Shown here one piece after another: positions 1-7,708 of a DNA stretch of 21,748 nucleotides (position 1 is its first letter; each line of letters opens with the position of its first letter). The stretch is taken from positions 1 to 21,748 of the forward strand of contig JAPLEC010000409.1 in NCBI GenBank assembly GCA_026391515.1. The letters run 5' to 3'. The position numbers and the translations under genes were made by a program. This DNA is from Bacteroidia bacterium. GTDB lineage: Bacteria; Bacteroidota; Bacteroidia; Bacteroidales; VadinHA17. The notes below the pieces were generated by a model. It did not search any database. It saw only the letters and a program-made list of their open reading frames with translations, and had not been told where the DNA came from.

Positions 1-1
1 A

Positions 2-745
2 GCACCGGTAAATATAACTTCATTTCTTTCAGTCATTTCAAAAGGAGCGGCACTTTTTATTTTCATCGTTCTTCTTTTCAGCGTTTTCCCTGTAATAATG
101 AGAACCTGGCAGAAAACTATATTCGTCACCTCCATCCTGACCATGACTATCGGCAACCTGTTTGCTATCCGTCAGCAGAATCTGAAGCGGTTTCTTGCAT
201 TTTCATCAATTTCACAGGCAGGTTATATACTGCTTGGAATAATTGGGGGAAATCGGCTGGGAATGGCATCAGTAATTTACTATATCATAGTTTACATCTT
301 TTCAAACCTTGGTGCTTTTGGAGTGGTCGCAGCAATTTCAAATGCAACCGGAAAAGAGAATATCGATGATTATAACGGGCTTTACAAAACCAATCCGAAT
401 CTCAGCCTGATAATGACACTGGCTTTGTTTTCTCTTGCAGGTATTCCTCCGGTAGCAGGATTCTTCGGAAAATTCTTCCTGTTCACGGCAGCTGCAGAGA
501 AAAAGTTTTACGTTCTTGTTTTAATAGCTGTACTGAATACAATTATTTCACTGTACTATTATCTTCTGGTGGTTAAGGCAATGTTTATAAATAAAAATGA
601 AAATCCAATAGCAAAATTCAGAAGTGATTTTCCTACACGTTTTGCACTTTTAATTTGCGTTGCCGGCATATTCATTACCGGCTTTGCAAGCTTCATTTTT
701 GAATTTATTAAGAATCTTAGTTTCGGAGTTAAAATTTTATCGTAG
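2..745 (+). CDS. nuoN: NADH-quinone oxidoreductase subunit N, 3' part (5' end outside window)
   Basis: Membrane subunit of respiratory complex I, one of the antiporter-like subunits that carry protons. The frame is open from base 2, so the gene begins upstream; the first ATG at 98 is internal. The visible 247 residues are almost all hydrophobic helices. Family marks are SKGAA near fragment residue 13 (membrane lysine), AIRQQNLKRFLAFSSIS around residues 55-70 (the lysine-containing broken-helix segment) and LAGIPPVAGFFGKF further on. NuoN is usually the last gene of the nuo operon, which agrees with non-nuo genes following. The stop is separated by one base from the next start, suggesting coupled translation. 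Telling NuoN from NuoL/NuoM or Mrp antiporter subunits rests on the AIRQ..KR.LA.SSI pattern and the short C-terminus. Confidence 0.9.
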   Translation, partial: APVNITSFLSVISKGAALFIFIVLLFSVFPVIMRTWQKTIFVTSILTMTIGNLFAIRQQNLKRFLAFSSISQAGYILLGIIGGNRLGMASVIYYIIVYIFSNLGAFGVVAAISNATGKENIDDYNGLYKTNPNLSLIMTLALFSLAGIPPVAGFFGKFFLFTAAAEKKFYVLVLIAVLNTIISLYYYLLVVKAMFINKNENPIAKFRSDFPTRFALLICVAGIFITGFASFIFEFIKNLSFGVKILS

Positions 746-746
746 T

Positions 747-1082
747 ATGGCGATCAATAATGCAAAACATATTGTAAGTGAGATAAATGGCATTCGTTGC
801 ACCATTGTAGAGTCAGGAGTAACTCTTGAACGGGCAGCCTTTCTCAGGCAGCTTCTTGAATATAATAAATTCGAAGTGAAAGAGTTACAGATACCTTCAG
901 AAGTTCCGGGAGAAGAGCCCAAATATACTATCGGAGTAACCGACCTTGTTTTTAATCCTGTATTTGCTGTTTATGAATGCCTTTTAAAAACACCTGAAGG
1001 TGGATATGTTACTCCGGGATACTGGAACCAGGAATGCATTGACTGCAGGCCAGAATACTGGATGCGCAGAAAAACAAATTAA
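747..1082 (+). CDS. small hypothetical protein with a C-terminal CxxC, coupled to nuoN
   Basis: Unrecognised 111-residue soluble protein. I chose the ATG at 747 because it begins one base after the nuoN stop; an in-frame TTG at 660 would overlap nuoN by 86 bases and is less likely. No signal peptide or membrane helix is seen. The N-terminal half looks like a small alpha/beta unit (strand IRCTIVESG, helix LERAAFLRQLLEY, strand KFEVKELQI). The C-terminal part is rich in aromatic residues and ends with YWNQECIDCRPEYW, giving a Cys97-x2-Cys100 pair plus single cysteines at 18 and 78. The pair could bind a metal or be redox-active, but four full metal ligands are not evident. Position behind nuoN suggests co-expression with complex I. 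It meets aroE tail to tail with a 7-base gap. Confidence 0.75.
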   Translation: MAINNAKHIVSEINGIRCTIVESGVTLERAAFLRQLLEYNKFEVKELQIPSEVPGEEPKYTIGVTDLVFNPVFAVYECLLKTPEGGYVTPGYWNQECIDCRPEYWMRRKTN

Positions 1083-1089
1083 TACAGAC

Positions 1090-1842
1090 TTACAAATTAT
1101 CATTATTCCAGATCTCCCACGATCTGTCAGCCTGGGAATATAGCATTTTTAGTCCGGTTATAATTTTACATCCCCTCTCCTTCCCTTCTTTAAGAAAAGA
1201 GGTGATTTCAGGATTATAAACGAGGTCGAAAAGAATATGCTTCTCATTCAGAAGATCATAATTAATTTCAGGTTTGGTGGAAATATCAGGGAACATTCCG
1301 AGAGGTGTCGTATTGACTATCAGATCGGTCCGGCTTATTATCTTCTGGCTGATATCCTGGTAATTGATAATCCCCGGTTTCCTCTTCCTTGAAACAAGGA
1401 TCACATTTATTCCCAGTTTTCTAAGCACCCAGGAGACAGCACCGGAAGATCCTCCCGTTCCAAAAACTAACGCATTCTTGACCTTATCTGTTAAAAAAGG
1501 TTGAATGGAATCCATAATACCGACTATGTCGCTATTAAAACCGTAAATTTGGGTTTTATCATTTACTCTTTTGATTTTCAATACGTTTGCAGCACCAATT
1601 TCATCAACGACAGGTTCTTTAACATTGATAAAATTAAGAACTTCATTTTTGTAAGGGATTGTCACATTCAATCCGCAAAGATCGGAATTATCATTTAACA
1701 GTTCAGGCAGATGATCAATAGATTCCAGAGGAAAGTTTTCATAAGAGCAATCAGTTATCTGTTCCCTGGCAAATTTTTCAGTAAAGTATTTTTGTGAGTA
1801 TGAGTGCGCCAGCGGAAAACCTATCAGACCGAATTTTCTCAT
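1090..1842 (-). CDS. aroE: shikimate dehydrogenase (NADP+)
   Basis: Reduces 3-dehydroshikimate to shikimate with NADPH in the cytosolic chorismate pathway. The 250-residue protein is slightly shorter than E. coli AroE. The substrate domain comes first: HSYS at residues 13-16 (paired serines for the shikimate carboxylate), NVTIPYK at 59-65 with catalytic Lys65, GAANV at 83-87 and FNSD at 102-105 with catalytic Asp105. The Rossmann domain follows with GTGGSSGA at 128-135 and the basic SRKRK at 151-155, which suits NADP. NTTPLGM and GLKMLYSQ (Gln237) complete the family pattern. It is the last gene of a minus-strand run; 29 bases separate its start from the comA-like stop. No key residue is missing, though GAANV and NSD differ mildly from the usual GAVNT and NTD. 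Confidence 0.95.
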   Translation of the reverse strand: MRKFGLIGFPLAHSYSQKYFTEKFAREQITDCSYENFPLESIDHLPELLNDNSDLCGLNVTIPYKNEVLNFINVKEPVVDEIGAANVLKIKRVNDKTQIYGFNSDIVGIMDSIQPFLTDKVKNALVFGTGGSSGAVSWVLRKLGINVILVSRKRKPGIINYQDISQKIISRTDLIVNTTPLGMFPDISTKPEINYDLLNEKHILFDLVYNPEITSFLKEGKERGCKIITGLKMLYSQADRSWEIWNNDNL

Positions 1843-1871
1843 ATTTAAATAAAGCTTAGGACGCAGACTTA

Positions 1872-2651
1872 TTAAGCTTTTTCCTTAAGATCATCCGGAA
1901 GAAATTGAAAAAACGTATCACCGCGTAGGCCGAGGCGAAGCGACTCCAGAGGAATGATTTCGTTTGGTGCAATATTCCCCAGGTTAACATTGGCTCCAAA
2001 ATGTTTAATGAACCAGGCTTGCTGCGATTTTAGAGGAGCTTCCCAAATCACATTTTCAAGCTTAACATTTTCAGATATAGCACCGATTATCTCATTATTT
2101 ATTGAGCCGTCCTCGTTATAAATACCGGTTGTTCCTGATTCCCTGGCTTCAGCGATAACCTTTACAGAACCGGCATCGAGTTCAGCCCGCATCATTGCGA
2201 CCCATTCATCAGGAGTGTAGACGACCTCTTTCTTTTTTGATCCCACTTCCGAAATCACAGTTCCCCGTTTTGAAAGAGTTTTGATATACTCAAGCTTACG
2301 GGAATGTTCAATATCGTATGATCCGTCAGATACTTCGACAAGCTCTATCTCATACTTATCAAGGAATTTGACAAATTCCTTGAACATGTTCCTTATAATG
2401 AATGCTTCAAACAGAGTACCGCCAAAATATGGAACAACGCCAGCTTCTTTATAAACCTTGATTTTTTTCCTGAAACGCGGAGTAATAAGTGATGTTCCGA
2501 ATCCGAGCTTGACATAATCAGTGTATTTGCAGCCTACAGACATAAAATCTTCGGCTTCTCTGATACTCAGGCCTTTATCCATAACCATGGTTAGTCCGTA
2601 ATCTCTTGGTTTGACAGGACGTTCAGGCAAAAAAGGAAGTACTTTTTTCAT
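1872..2651 (-). CDS. phosphosulfolactate synthase family protein (ComA-like)
   Basis: Homologue of ComA (PF02679), which adds sulfite to phosphoenolpyruvate to give phosphosulfolactate, the first step of one route to coenzyme M. The 259 residues match the family's usual length, and a TIM-barrel pattern is visible: KLGFGTS at 48-54, PYFGGTLFE at 74-82, EVSDGS at 106-111, SEVGSKK at 134-140, EARESGTTG at 168-176, the WEAPLKSQQAWF segment near 203 and LRLGLRGDT near 238-246. No comB, comC, comD or comE homologue is present in the window, so coenzyme M synthesis is not implied. A sulfonate or sulfolactate role is possible but unproven, and members outside methanogens may use other substrates. It sits between the TPR gene (29-base gap) and aroE (29-base gap), so all three are probably one transcript. 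Confidence 0.85.
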   Translation of the reverse strand: MKKVLPFLPERPVKPRDYGLTMVMDKGLSIREAEDFMSVGCKYTDYVKLGFGTSLITPRFRKKIKVYKEAGVVPYFGGTLFEAFIIRNMFKEFVKFLDKYEIELVEVSDGSYDIEHSRKLEYIKTLSKRGTVISEVGSKKKEVVYTPDEWVAMMRAELDAGSVKVIAEARESGTTGIYNEDGSINNEIIGAISENVKLENVIWEAPLKSQQAWFIKHFGANVNLGNIAPNEIIPLESLRLGLRGDTFFQFLPDDLKEKA

Positions 2652-2680
2652 AATCGGGTTAAAATAAGTGAAAACAGTTT

Positions 2681-4093
2681 TCAGATAAGATCATTTTTCT
2701 CCAGGAGCCTGGTAATTTTGTCACTCATTAAAGCAGTTGGAAACATATCAACAAAATCTTTAAACAGCTCCCTGTCCATTTCAACTGCCAGTGAAAGATG
2801 CTTATACGCATTTTCGTGGTTACCGGACTGAAGATAGAATGAAGCCAACAGGTAGTTGATTCCCGGTACATCGCCAGTGACTTTGTAAGCATGTTCAAGA
2901 TAAGGAATTGCTTTCGAAGCAAAATTTTCCTTTTGAATTATTTTGCCAAGGTCGCACCATACCTCATCATAATAAGCATCGAGCTTAAGAGCTTCCCTGA
3001 AACAGGTCAACGCTGATTTAATTTCTCCTTTAACATAATGAGCTTTTCCAAGCAGGTACCAGAATTCAGGATTTTCATCATCAAGACGGACTGCTTTCCT
3101 GAAGAAGATCAGGCTGTCATCAGGGTTCCCTGCATTCAATTCAATAACTCCAAGTCCAAACCACGGATCGGCATATTCCGGAGCCAGCTCAATTGCATCG
3201 TGATAATATTTTTTAGCAAGAATGATCTCATCTGTCTTTTCATAACATTCTGCCAGGTAAGTCATGGCTTCAAAGCTTTCCGGCTCATTTTCAAGGTATT
3301 CATGATAAACCGGAATTGCTTCCTGATATCGTTCAAGGTTGCACAGAATATTGCCTTTATTAAAAAGAGCGAATGAATTCTGGGAGTTGACTGCAAGCGC
3401 ATAGTCATAAGCTTCCAGTGCCTTTTCAGGCTTATCAAGTTTGTTATAGATTATTCCAAGGTTATACCAGGCGCTGTCTGAAAAAGGTTCATCCTCAAGA
3501 TATTTCAGGTAATGAACTATGGCATTATCAAAATCTTCAATCTTTTCGTAGGCATAAGCCAGGTCGTATAGATGTGCCCTGAAATTTGGTTCACTTTCAA
3601 TTAACCTTAAAAGATAAGGAATCAGTTGTTCGTAGTAATTAAGATTTTGTAAAACGGAAACTATTGAAAAAAGAATATTCGCAGTTTCATCAGAGTCAAT
3701 GGAAAGAGCATAGTCAAACATCTTTCTTGCACCATTGATGTCGCCCAGCATACCCATGGCTGTACCTTTTACGATATAAATCTCATGGTTCCCGGGTTCA
3801 ATATTCTCAAGTTTCTTAAGTATTTTCAACGCTTCAACAGCGCGTCCTTTATCAAGCATTACTTTAGCTTTCCTGAGCTGGATTGAAACGGAGTTAGGAT
3901 GTTGTTTTGTAGCCAGTGCAGCAGCTTCGTAAGCTTTAAGAGGATTATTAATTTCAATATAATAATCTATTATCGATTCGAATTCGATGACATCAAAGAA
4001 ATAACTTTCATTATTTCTCTTCATCCTTTCAAATTTCTGGACTGCATGCTTTACCTCCTCTTCCCAGGAGTATCCATATTTCTCCTCTTCCAT
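2681..4093 (-). CDS. tetratricopeptide repeat protein
   Basis: A 470-residue soluble protein made almost wholly of TPR helical hairpins, with no signal peptide or membrane helix, so a cytosolic scaffold or adaptor is the best description. The N-terminus is acidic (MEEEKYGYSWEEE). From about residue 50 to 450, units of about 34 residues recur with the TPR pattern W/Y-x2-LG..Y..A, for example AWYNLGIIYNKLDKPEKAL near 208, PWFGLGVIELNAGNPDDSL, FWYLLGKAHYVKGEIKSAL and VWCDLGKIIQKENFASKAI. I estimate ten to twelve repeats. No catalytic domain is visible and the partner cannot be named. It is the first gene of the minus-strand run leading to the comA-like gene and aroE; a TACTTTTG box lies 20 bases upstream of its start. 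Confidence 0.88.
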   Translation of the reverse strand: MEEEKYGYSWEEEVKHAVQKFERMKRNNESYFFDVIEFESIIDYYIEINNPLKAYEAAALATKQHPNSVSIQLRKAKVMLDKGRAVEALKILKKLENIEPGNHEIYIVKGTAMGMLGDINGARKMFDYALSIDSDETANILFSIVSVLQNLNYYEQLIPYLLRLIESEPNFRAHLYDLAYAYEKIEDFDNAIVHYLKYLEDEPFSDSAWYNLGIIYNKLDKPEKALEAYDYALAVNSQNSFALFNKGNILCNLERYQEAIPVYHEYLENEPESFEAMTYLAECYEKTDEIILAKKYYHDAIELAPEYADPWFGLGVIELNAGNPDDSLIFFRKAVRLDDENPEFWYLLGKAHYVKGEIKSALTCFREALKLDAYYDEVWCDLGKIIQKENFASKAIPYLEHAYKVTGDVPGINYLLASFYLQSGNHENAYKHLSLAVEMDRELFKDFVDMFPTALMSDKITRLLEKNDLI

Positions 4094-4112
4094 CGGATAT
4101 ATCGTATTAATA

Positions 4113-4120
4113 CAAAAGTA
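4113..4120 (-). promoter_or_regulatory. possible -7 box for the TPR-comA-aroE run
   Basis: On the minus strand this reads TACTTTTG, an exact match to the Bacteroidota -7 form TAnnTTTG. It ends 20 bases before the TPR start codon, giving a leader of roughly 15 bases. The nearest upstream TTG leaves only a 13-base spacer, shorter than the usual 19-21, so the -33 element is not supported. Confidence 0.3.
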
Positions 4121-4258
4121 ATACTAATTTTTACAAGGATTTCAGAGCACATATTCAATTATTAACAATTTTACATAATTTTAAACATCTAATTTTCAGA
4201 TTGATACAGATTTTTATTGCTGATTTTTATTTTTTTTATTACTATCACGCAACCTCAC

Positions 4259-4321
4259 GGGTAAAATTATCATCTTCAGATTATAAAACAGGAATTAATT
4301 ACCCTATACCCAATTTTACCC
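4259..4321 (+). repeat. 10-base perfect inverted repeat
   Basis: GGGTAAAATT at 4259-4268 is exactly complementary to AATTTTACCC at 4312-4321, with 43 bases between. A second inverted repeat, TAGAATT (4324-4330) with AATTCTA (4337-4343), follows two bases later. As RNA the first pair could close a long stem-loop directly ahead of the terminator hairpin. It could also be an operator or chance in AT-rich DNA; the GGG/CCC ends make chance less likely. Confidence 0.45.
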
Positions 4322-4352
4322 TAGAATTAACCTAAATTCTACCTCAGAAGAA

Positions 4353-4375
4353 CCGGGCACCCTCCCGGTTTTTCA
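4353..4375 (+). terminator. intrinsic terminator facing right, upstream of the lipoprotein gene
   Basis: AACCGGG at 4353-4359 pairs perfectly with CCCGGTT at 4366-4372 across a 6-base loop; the right arm runs into T5 at 4371-4375. The T-tract lies only on the plus-strand side, so it acts rightward. No annotated plus-strand gene ends before it, since the leftward TPR gene starts at 4093. It therefore terminates either an unannotated short RNA or an attenuated leader of the gene at 4431. Confidence 0.55.
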
Positions 4376-4430
4376 TTTAATACTAAATATTAATATCTTT
4401 ACGTTAACAGATTATGTTTAACTTCCGGGT

Positions 4431-5456
4431 ATGAAAAAAGCATCAGTAAATGTTGGCTATGCGTTGATAATTAGCATGTTATGTTTTATTTTGAATATAA
4501 CATCCTGCAAGAAAGACGATAATTCAATCAAATTTCCCAAAGGAACTTTCCCTGATACACCTGATTCAATTGCCACTCCCCTTACCGACATCAATTCAGA
4601 GTATGATGATTACAATGGATCATTGAATCAGTATCTTAGCGATATTGTACTTGTATTTTCAAGTACGAGAGGTAGTTCCGGAGGGAAGACCGATCTTCTC
4701 CAGGGATCGATGGGTTATACATGGGATCAGACAACCGGAGTCTTTGATTATAGTTCAGAAATTACAAGTGATGCTTTTCTGACTAAGCTGATCGATTCTG
4801 CAAATACATCAGGAGATGATTTTGGACCGTATCGTACTTTTTGCGCCTATGATGGTTTTCAGTATCTTTTACTGGCTTCTGAAAATGGCGAGGGTAATCC
4901 TGACTTATATTATTATAAAAGCTTGCCAGGGAACGGAAGCACTCTTCCGGCAGTACAGGGTCCATACCCTGCCACTATCCTTAACACTGATTATAGAGAT
5001 GAATATATTTGTTTCGATGTAACCCAGAATACAGCCTTTTTCTCATCAAACCGCGGAGGAGATTTTGACATATATCTTGCTGATACATGTAAATATGGCA
5101 TTTCCACTTTCCTCCACGGAGATTATCCGTACTCCGTCAGATCAGCTGACAGCTTTAATAGTTCATATGATGACGAATGTCCTTTTATTCATAATAAAAT
5201 TATGGTTTTTGCTTCCAACCGGCCAGACACAATAGGTGGTAAATTCGATCTCTATTATTCGATAAACAAGCATGGGAAATGGTGTTCGCCAATCAATTTT
5301 GGAGAGCGTATTAATACCACATCGAACGAATTCCGACCCGTATTACTGGCTAATATAGATTTTACAAACTATATTTTGATTTTCTCATCAGATCGACCCG
5401 GAGGAAAGGGAGGATATGATCTTTATTTCAAGGGAGTGACTATTTCAACAGAATAG
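4431..5456 (+). CDS. lipoprotein with PD40-type beta-propeller repeats, probably surface exposed
   Basis: The 341-residue protein has a type II signal peptide: MKK, a hydrophobic stretch at about residues 8-23, then the lipobox ITSC with Cys26 as the lipidated residue. The next residues, KKDD, resemble the Bacteroidota lipoprotein export signal, so exposure on the outer face of the outer membrane is likely. Five repeats of the form hydrophobic-F-S/A-S-x-R ... F/Y-D-L/I-Y are visible near residues 73-90, 146-163, 202-217, 247-266 and 315-333; this is the PD40/WD40-like pattern of TolB-type propellers, usually a binding platform. The exact ligand is unknown and no OmpA-like domain follows. It is monocistronic and converges with folD (20-base gap). 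The structured region and terminator hairpin just upstream may control it. Confidence 0.82.
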   Translation: MKKASVNVGYALIISMLCFILNITSCKKDDNSIKFPKGTFPDTPDSIATPLTDINSEYDDYNGSLNQYLSDIVLVFSSTRGSSGGKTDLLQGSMGYTWDQTTGVFDYSSEITSDAFLTKLIDSANTSGDDFGPYRTFCAYDGFQYLLLASENGEGNPDLYYYKSLPGNGSTLPAVQGPYPATILNTDYRDEYICFDVTQNTAFFSSNRGGDFDIYLADTCKYGISTFLHGDYPYSVRSADSFNSSYDDECPFIHNKIMVFASNRPDTIGGKFDLYYSINKHGKWCSPINFGERINTTSNEFRPVLLANIDFTNYILIFSSDRPGGKGGYDLYFKGVTISTE

Positions 5457-5476
5457 CCAATATTATTTTAATCAAT

Positions 5477-6349
5477 TTATTTCCTGTTTCTCGCAGCCAT
5501 CAGAGTATTCCTGAGAAGGGAAACTCTTGTCATCGGCCCTACTCCACCCGGTACAGGAGTAATAAAGCTGCATTTTGGAGCTACATTTTCAAAATCAACA
5601 TCACCGGCAAGCTTAAATCCGGTTTTAGTACCAGGAGCATTAATACGGGTTGTTCCGACATCAATGACAACTGCTCCTTCCTTTACCATATCAGCTGTGA
5701 CGAACGAAGGCGAACCCATTGCAGCAATAATTATGTCTGCCTCTTTTACAATGTCCTTAATGTTTTTTGTCCGGCTGTGAACAACAGTAACCGTTGCATC
5801 CATCCCTTTCTGGGAGAGCAGTATGCTTACCGGCCTCCCTACAATATTGCTACGCCCTATTACAACGCATTTCCTGCCTGATGTTTCAATCTTATACCTT
5901 TTAATAAGTTCAACAATCCCATAAGGAGTTGCCGGAAGAAACCCTGGCAGCCCGATAACCATTTTTCCAAGGTTGACAGGATGAAAGCCATCGGCATCCT
6001 TGGAAGGATCGATTGATTCAATTACCTTATTTTCAGATATATGATCAGGCAGTGGAAGCTGAACAATAAAACCGTCAATATCATCGTCATTATTCAGCTC
6101 TGCAATCTTATCGAGTAAAACAGATTCAGGAATATCGTTTTCAAATTTGACAAGAGTCGAACGGAAACCAACCTCATTGCAGTCCTTAACTTTATTTGCA
6201 ACATAGGTTTGACTAGAAGTGTCATCTCCGACAAAAATTGCTGCCAGATGCGGAACCTTTTTTCTTTCGTTTCTGAGCTTTGCGACTTCTATCGCAATCT
6301 CATTTTTAATTTCGGCTGCAACTTTTTTTCCGTCGATCAATGTGTACAT
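5477..6349 (-). CDS. folD: bifunctional methylenetetrahydrofolate dehydrogenase/methenyltetrahydrofolate cyclohydrolase
   Basis: Interconverts 5,10-methylene-, 5,10-methenyl- and 10-formyl-tetrahydrofolate, supplying one-carbon units for purines and initiator formyl-Met-tRNA. The 290 residues match the family's length. Visible are Tyr49-x3-Lys53 (YVANK, catalytic lysine), QLPLP at 97-101, DGFHPVN at 120-126, the Rossmann signature GRSNIVGRP at 165-173 and PVPGGVGPMT at 265-274. The usual PCTP motif is PATP at 139-142, a conservative change away from the catalytic lysine. It is the last gene of argS-ffh-folD; only 9 bases separate it from the ffh stop, so co-transcription is very likely. Confidence 0.96.
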   Translation of the reverse strand: MYTLIDGKKVAAEIKNEIAIEVAKLRNERKKVPHLAAIFVGDDTSSQTYVANKVKDCNEVGFRSTLVKFENDIPESVLLDKIAELNNDDDIDGFIVQLPLPDHISENKVIESIDPSKDADGFHPVNLGKMVIGLPGFLPATPYGIVELIKRYKIETSGRKCVVIGRSNIVGRPVSILLSQKGMDATVTVVHSRTKNIKDIVKEADIIIAAMGSPSFVTADMVKEGAVVIDVGTTRINAPGTKTGFKLAGDVDFENVAPKCSFITPVPGGVGPMTRVSLLRNTLMAARNRK

Positions 6350-6358
6350 ATTCAGGGA

Positions 6359-7678
6359 TTATCTTCGTTTTAAAAGCTGGGCAGCATTTCCGCCCTTAGT
6401 CATCATCTTCATCATTTTGCGGGTTTCATCAAATTGTTTCACAAGCTTATTGACCTCCTGAACTGTGGTGCCGCTGCCTGTTGCTATTCTTTTCCGTCTG
6501 CTGCCATTCAGCACAATCGGATTTGATCTTTCCTCAGGTGTCATGCTTCTGATAATTGCTTCAATGCTTTTGAATGCATTGTCATCTATATCAAGATCCT
6601 TCACTGCTTTGCCCACTCCGGGAATCATTCCCATCAGGTCCTTGACATTACCCATTTTCTTAATTTGCTGTATCTGTGCAATAAAATCGTTGAAATCGAA
6701 CTGGTCCTTCGCAATCTTTTTCTGAAGCTTCCTTGCCTCTTCAGCATCAAATTGTTCCTGTGCCTTTTCAACAAGTGATACGATATCTCCCATTCCCAGA
6801 ATCCTGTCGGCCATACGCACAGGATAAAAGATATCGATAGCATCCATCTTTTCTCCCGAGCTCACAAACTTGATGGGCTTATTGACAACAGATCTTATTG
6901 AAAGTGCTGCACCACCACGGGTATCGCCATCCAGTTTTGTAAGTACAACTCCGTCAAAATCAAGCCTTTCGTTGAATTCCCTGGCAGTATTGACCGCATC
7001 CTGACCTGTCATTGAGTCAACCACAAAAAGTATCTCATGTGGATTTACTGCATCTTTGATTGAGGCTATTTCCTTCATCATCTCCTCATCTATTGCAAGA
7101 CGTCCGGCAGTATCAATTATCACAACATCGTTGCCCTTCATCTTAGCCTCCTTAACTGCATTTTTTGCAATCTGGACAGGATTCAGGTTTCCATCCTCGA
7201 CATAAACCGGAACTTCGACCTGTGTTCCAATTATTTTCAATTGCTCTATTGCTGCCGGACGGTAAACGTCACCGGCTACCAGCATTGGGTTCTTACTTCG
7301 TTTGCTTTTAATCCATTTTGCCAGCTTCCCGCTGAATGTCGTTTTACCGGATCCCTGGAGACCAGCAATAAGGATAATTGCCGGGTTGATCTTAATATTA
7401 ATGTCAGTTTTGTCTCCGCCCATAAGTTCTGCCAGCTCGTCATGGACGATCTTAACCATCATTTGGGATGGATTTACAGATTTGAGCACTTCCAGCCCAA
7501 GGGCTTTGACTTTGACATTATCGGTGAATTGTTTGGCAATCTTAAAGTTGACATCAGCGTCGAGCAGGGCTCTGCGAACCTCCTTAAGTGTTTCGGCAAT
7601 ATTTATTTCCGATATTCTTCCCTGTCCCTTAAGTATTTTAAAGGATTTCTCCAGCCGTTCACTTAAATTCTCAAACAT
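6359..7678 (-). CDS. ffh: signal recognition particle protein Ffh (SRP54)
   Basis: GTPase subunit of the signal recognition particle: it binds 4.5S RNA and hydrophobic signal sequences on ribosomes and delivers them to FtsY at the membrane. The 439 residues show the N domain first, then the G domain with P-loop GLQGSGKT at 106-113, DTAGR at 189-193 and TKLDGDTRGG at 247-256. The methionine-rich M domain spans about 300-430, with MGMIPGVGK and the RNA-binding SRRKRIATGSG helix region near 403-413, and a tail KMMKMMTKGG. Length and motifs are complete. It lies between argS (30-base gap) and folD (9-base gap). No 4.5S RNA gene was recognised in the window. Confidence 0.97.
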   Translation of the reverse strand: MFENLSERLEKSFKILKGQGRISEINIAETLKEVRRALLDADVNFKIAKQFTDNVKVKALGLEVLKSVNPSQMMVKIVHDELAELMGGDKTDINIKINPAIILIAGLQGSGKTTFSGKLAKWIKSKRSKNPMLVAGDVYRPAAIEQLKIIGTQVEVPVYVEDGNLNPVQIAKNAVKEAKMKGNDVVIIDTAGRLAIDEEMMKEIASIKDAVNPHEILFVVDSMTGQDAVNTAREFNERLDFDGVVLTKLDGDTRGGAALSIRSVVNKPIKFVSSGEKMDAIDIFYPVRMADRILGMGDIVSLVEKAQEQFDAEEARKLQKKIAKDQFDFNDFIAQIQQIKKMGNVKDLMGMIPGVGKAVKDLDIDDNAFKSIEAIIRSMTPEERSNPIVLNGSRRKRIATGSGTTVQEVNKLVKQFDETRKMMKMMTKGGNAAQLLKRR

Positions 7679-7708
7679 ATTTAATTGAGTATGTTATATT
7701 TGTTTTTA

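Larger units (their letters stand above)
4094..4430. other. intergenic region between divergent genes, with stacked inverted repeats
   Basis: This 337-base AT-rich gap separates the TPR gene (leftward) from the lipoprotein gene (rightward). No open frame of credible length is present. It holds a possible TPR -7 box at 4113-4120, then three inverted repeats in order: a 10-base pair (4259-4268 with 4312-4321), a 7-base hairpin (4324-4330 with 4337-4343) and a GC-rich 7-base hairpin followed by T5 (4353-4375). A one-mismatch -7 box, TATCTTTA, lies at 4394-4401, about 30 bases before the lipoprotein ATG. The structured part could be a small RNA or the leader of the lipoprotein gene. Confidence 0.7.

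Noticed and set aside
660..746. TTG start at 660 extending the small protein by 29 residues
   Set aside because: It would overlap nuoN deeply; the ATG at 747 sits one base after the nuoN stop and gives a cleaner N-terminus.
5900..5960. PATP in place of PCTP in FolD as a loss of function
   Set aside because: The change is conservative and the catalytic tyrosine, lysine, glutamine and aspartate are all present.
7241..7688. Two overlapping plus-strand open frames antisense to ffh
   Set aside because: They lie wholly opposite the well-supported ffh coding sequence and resemble no family.
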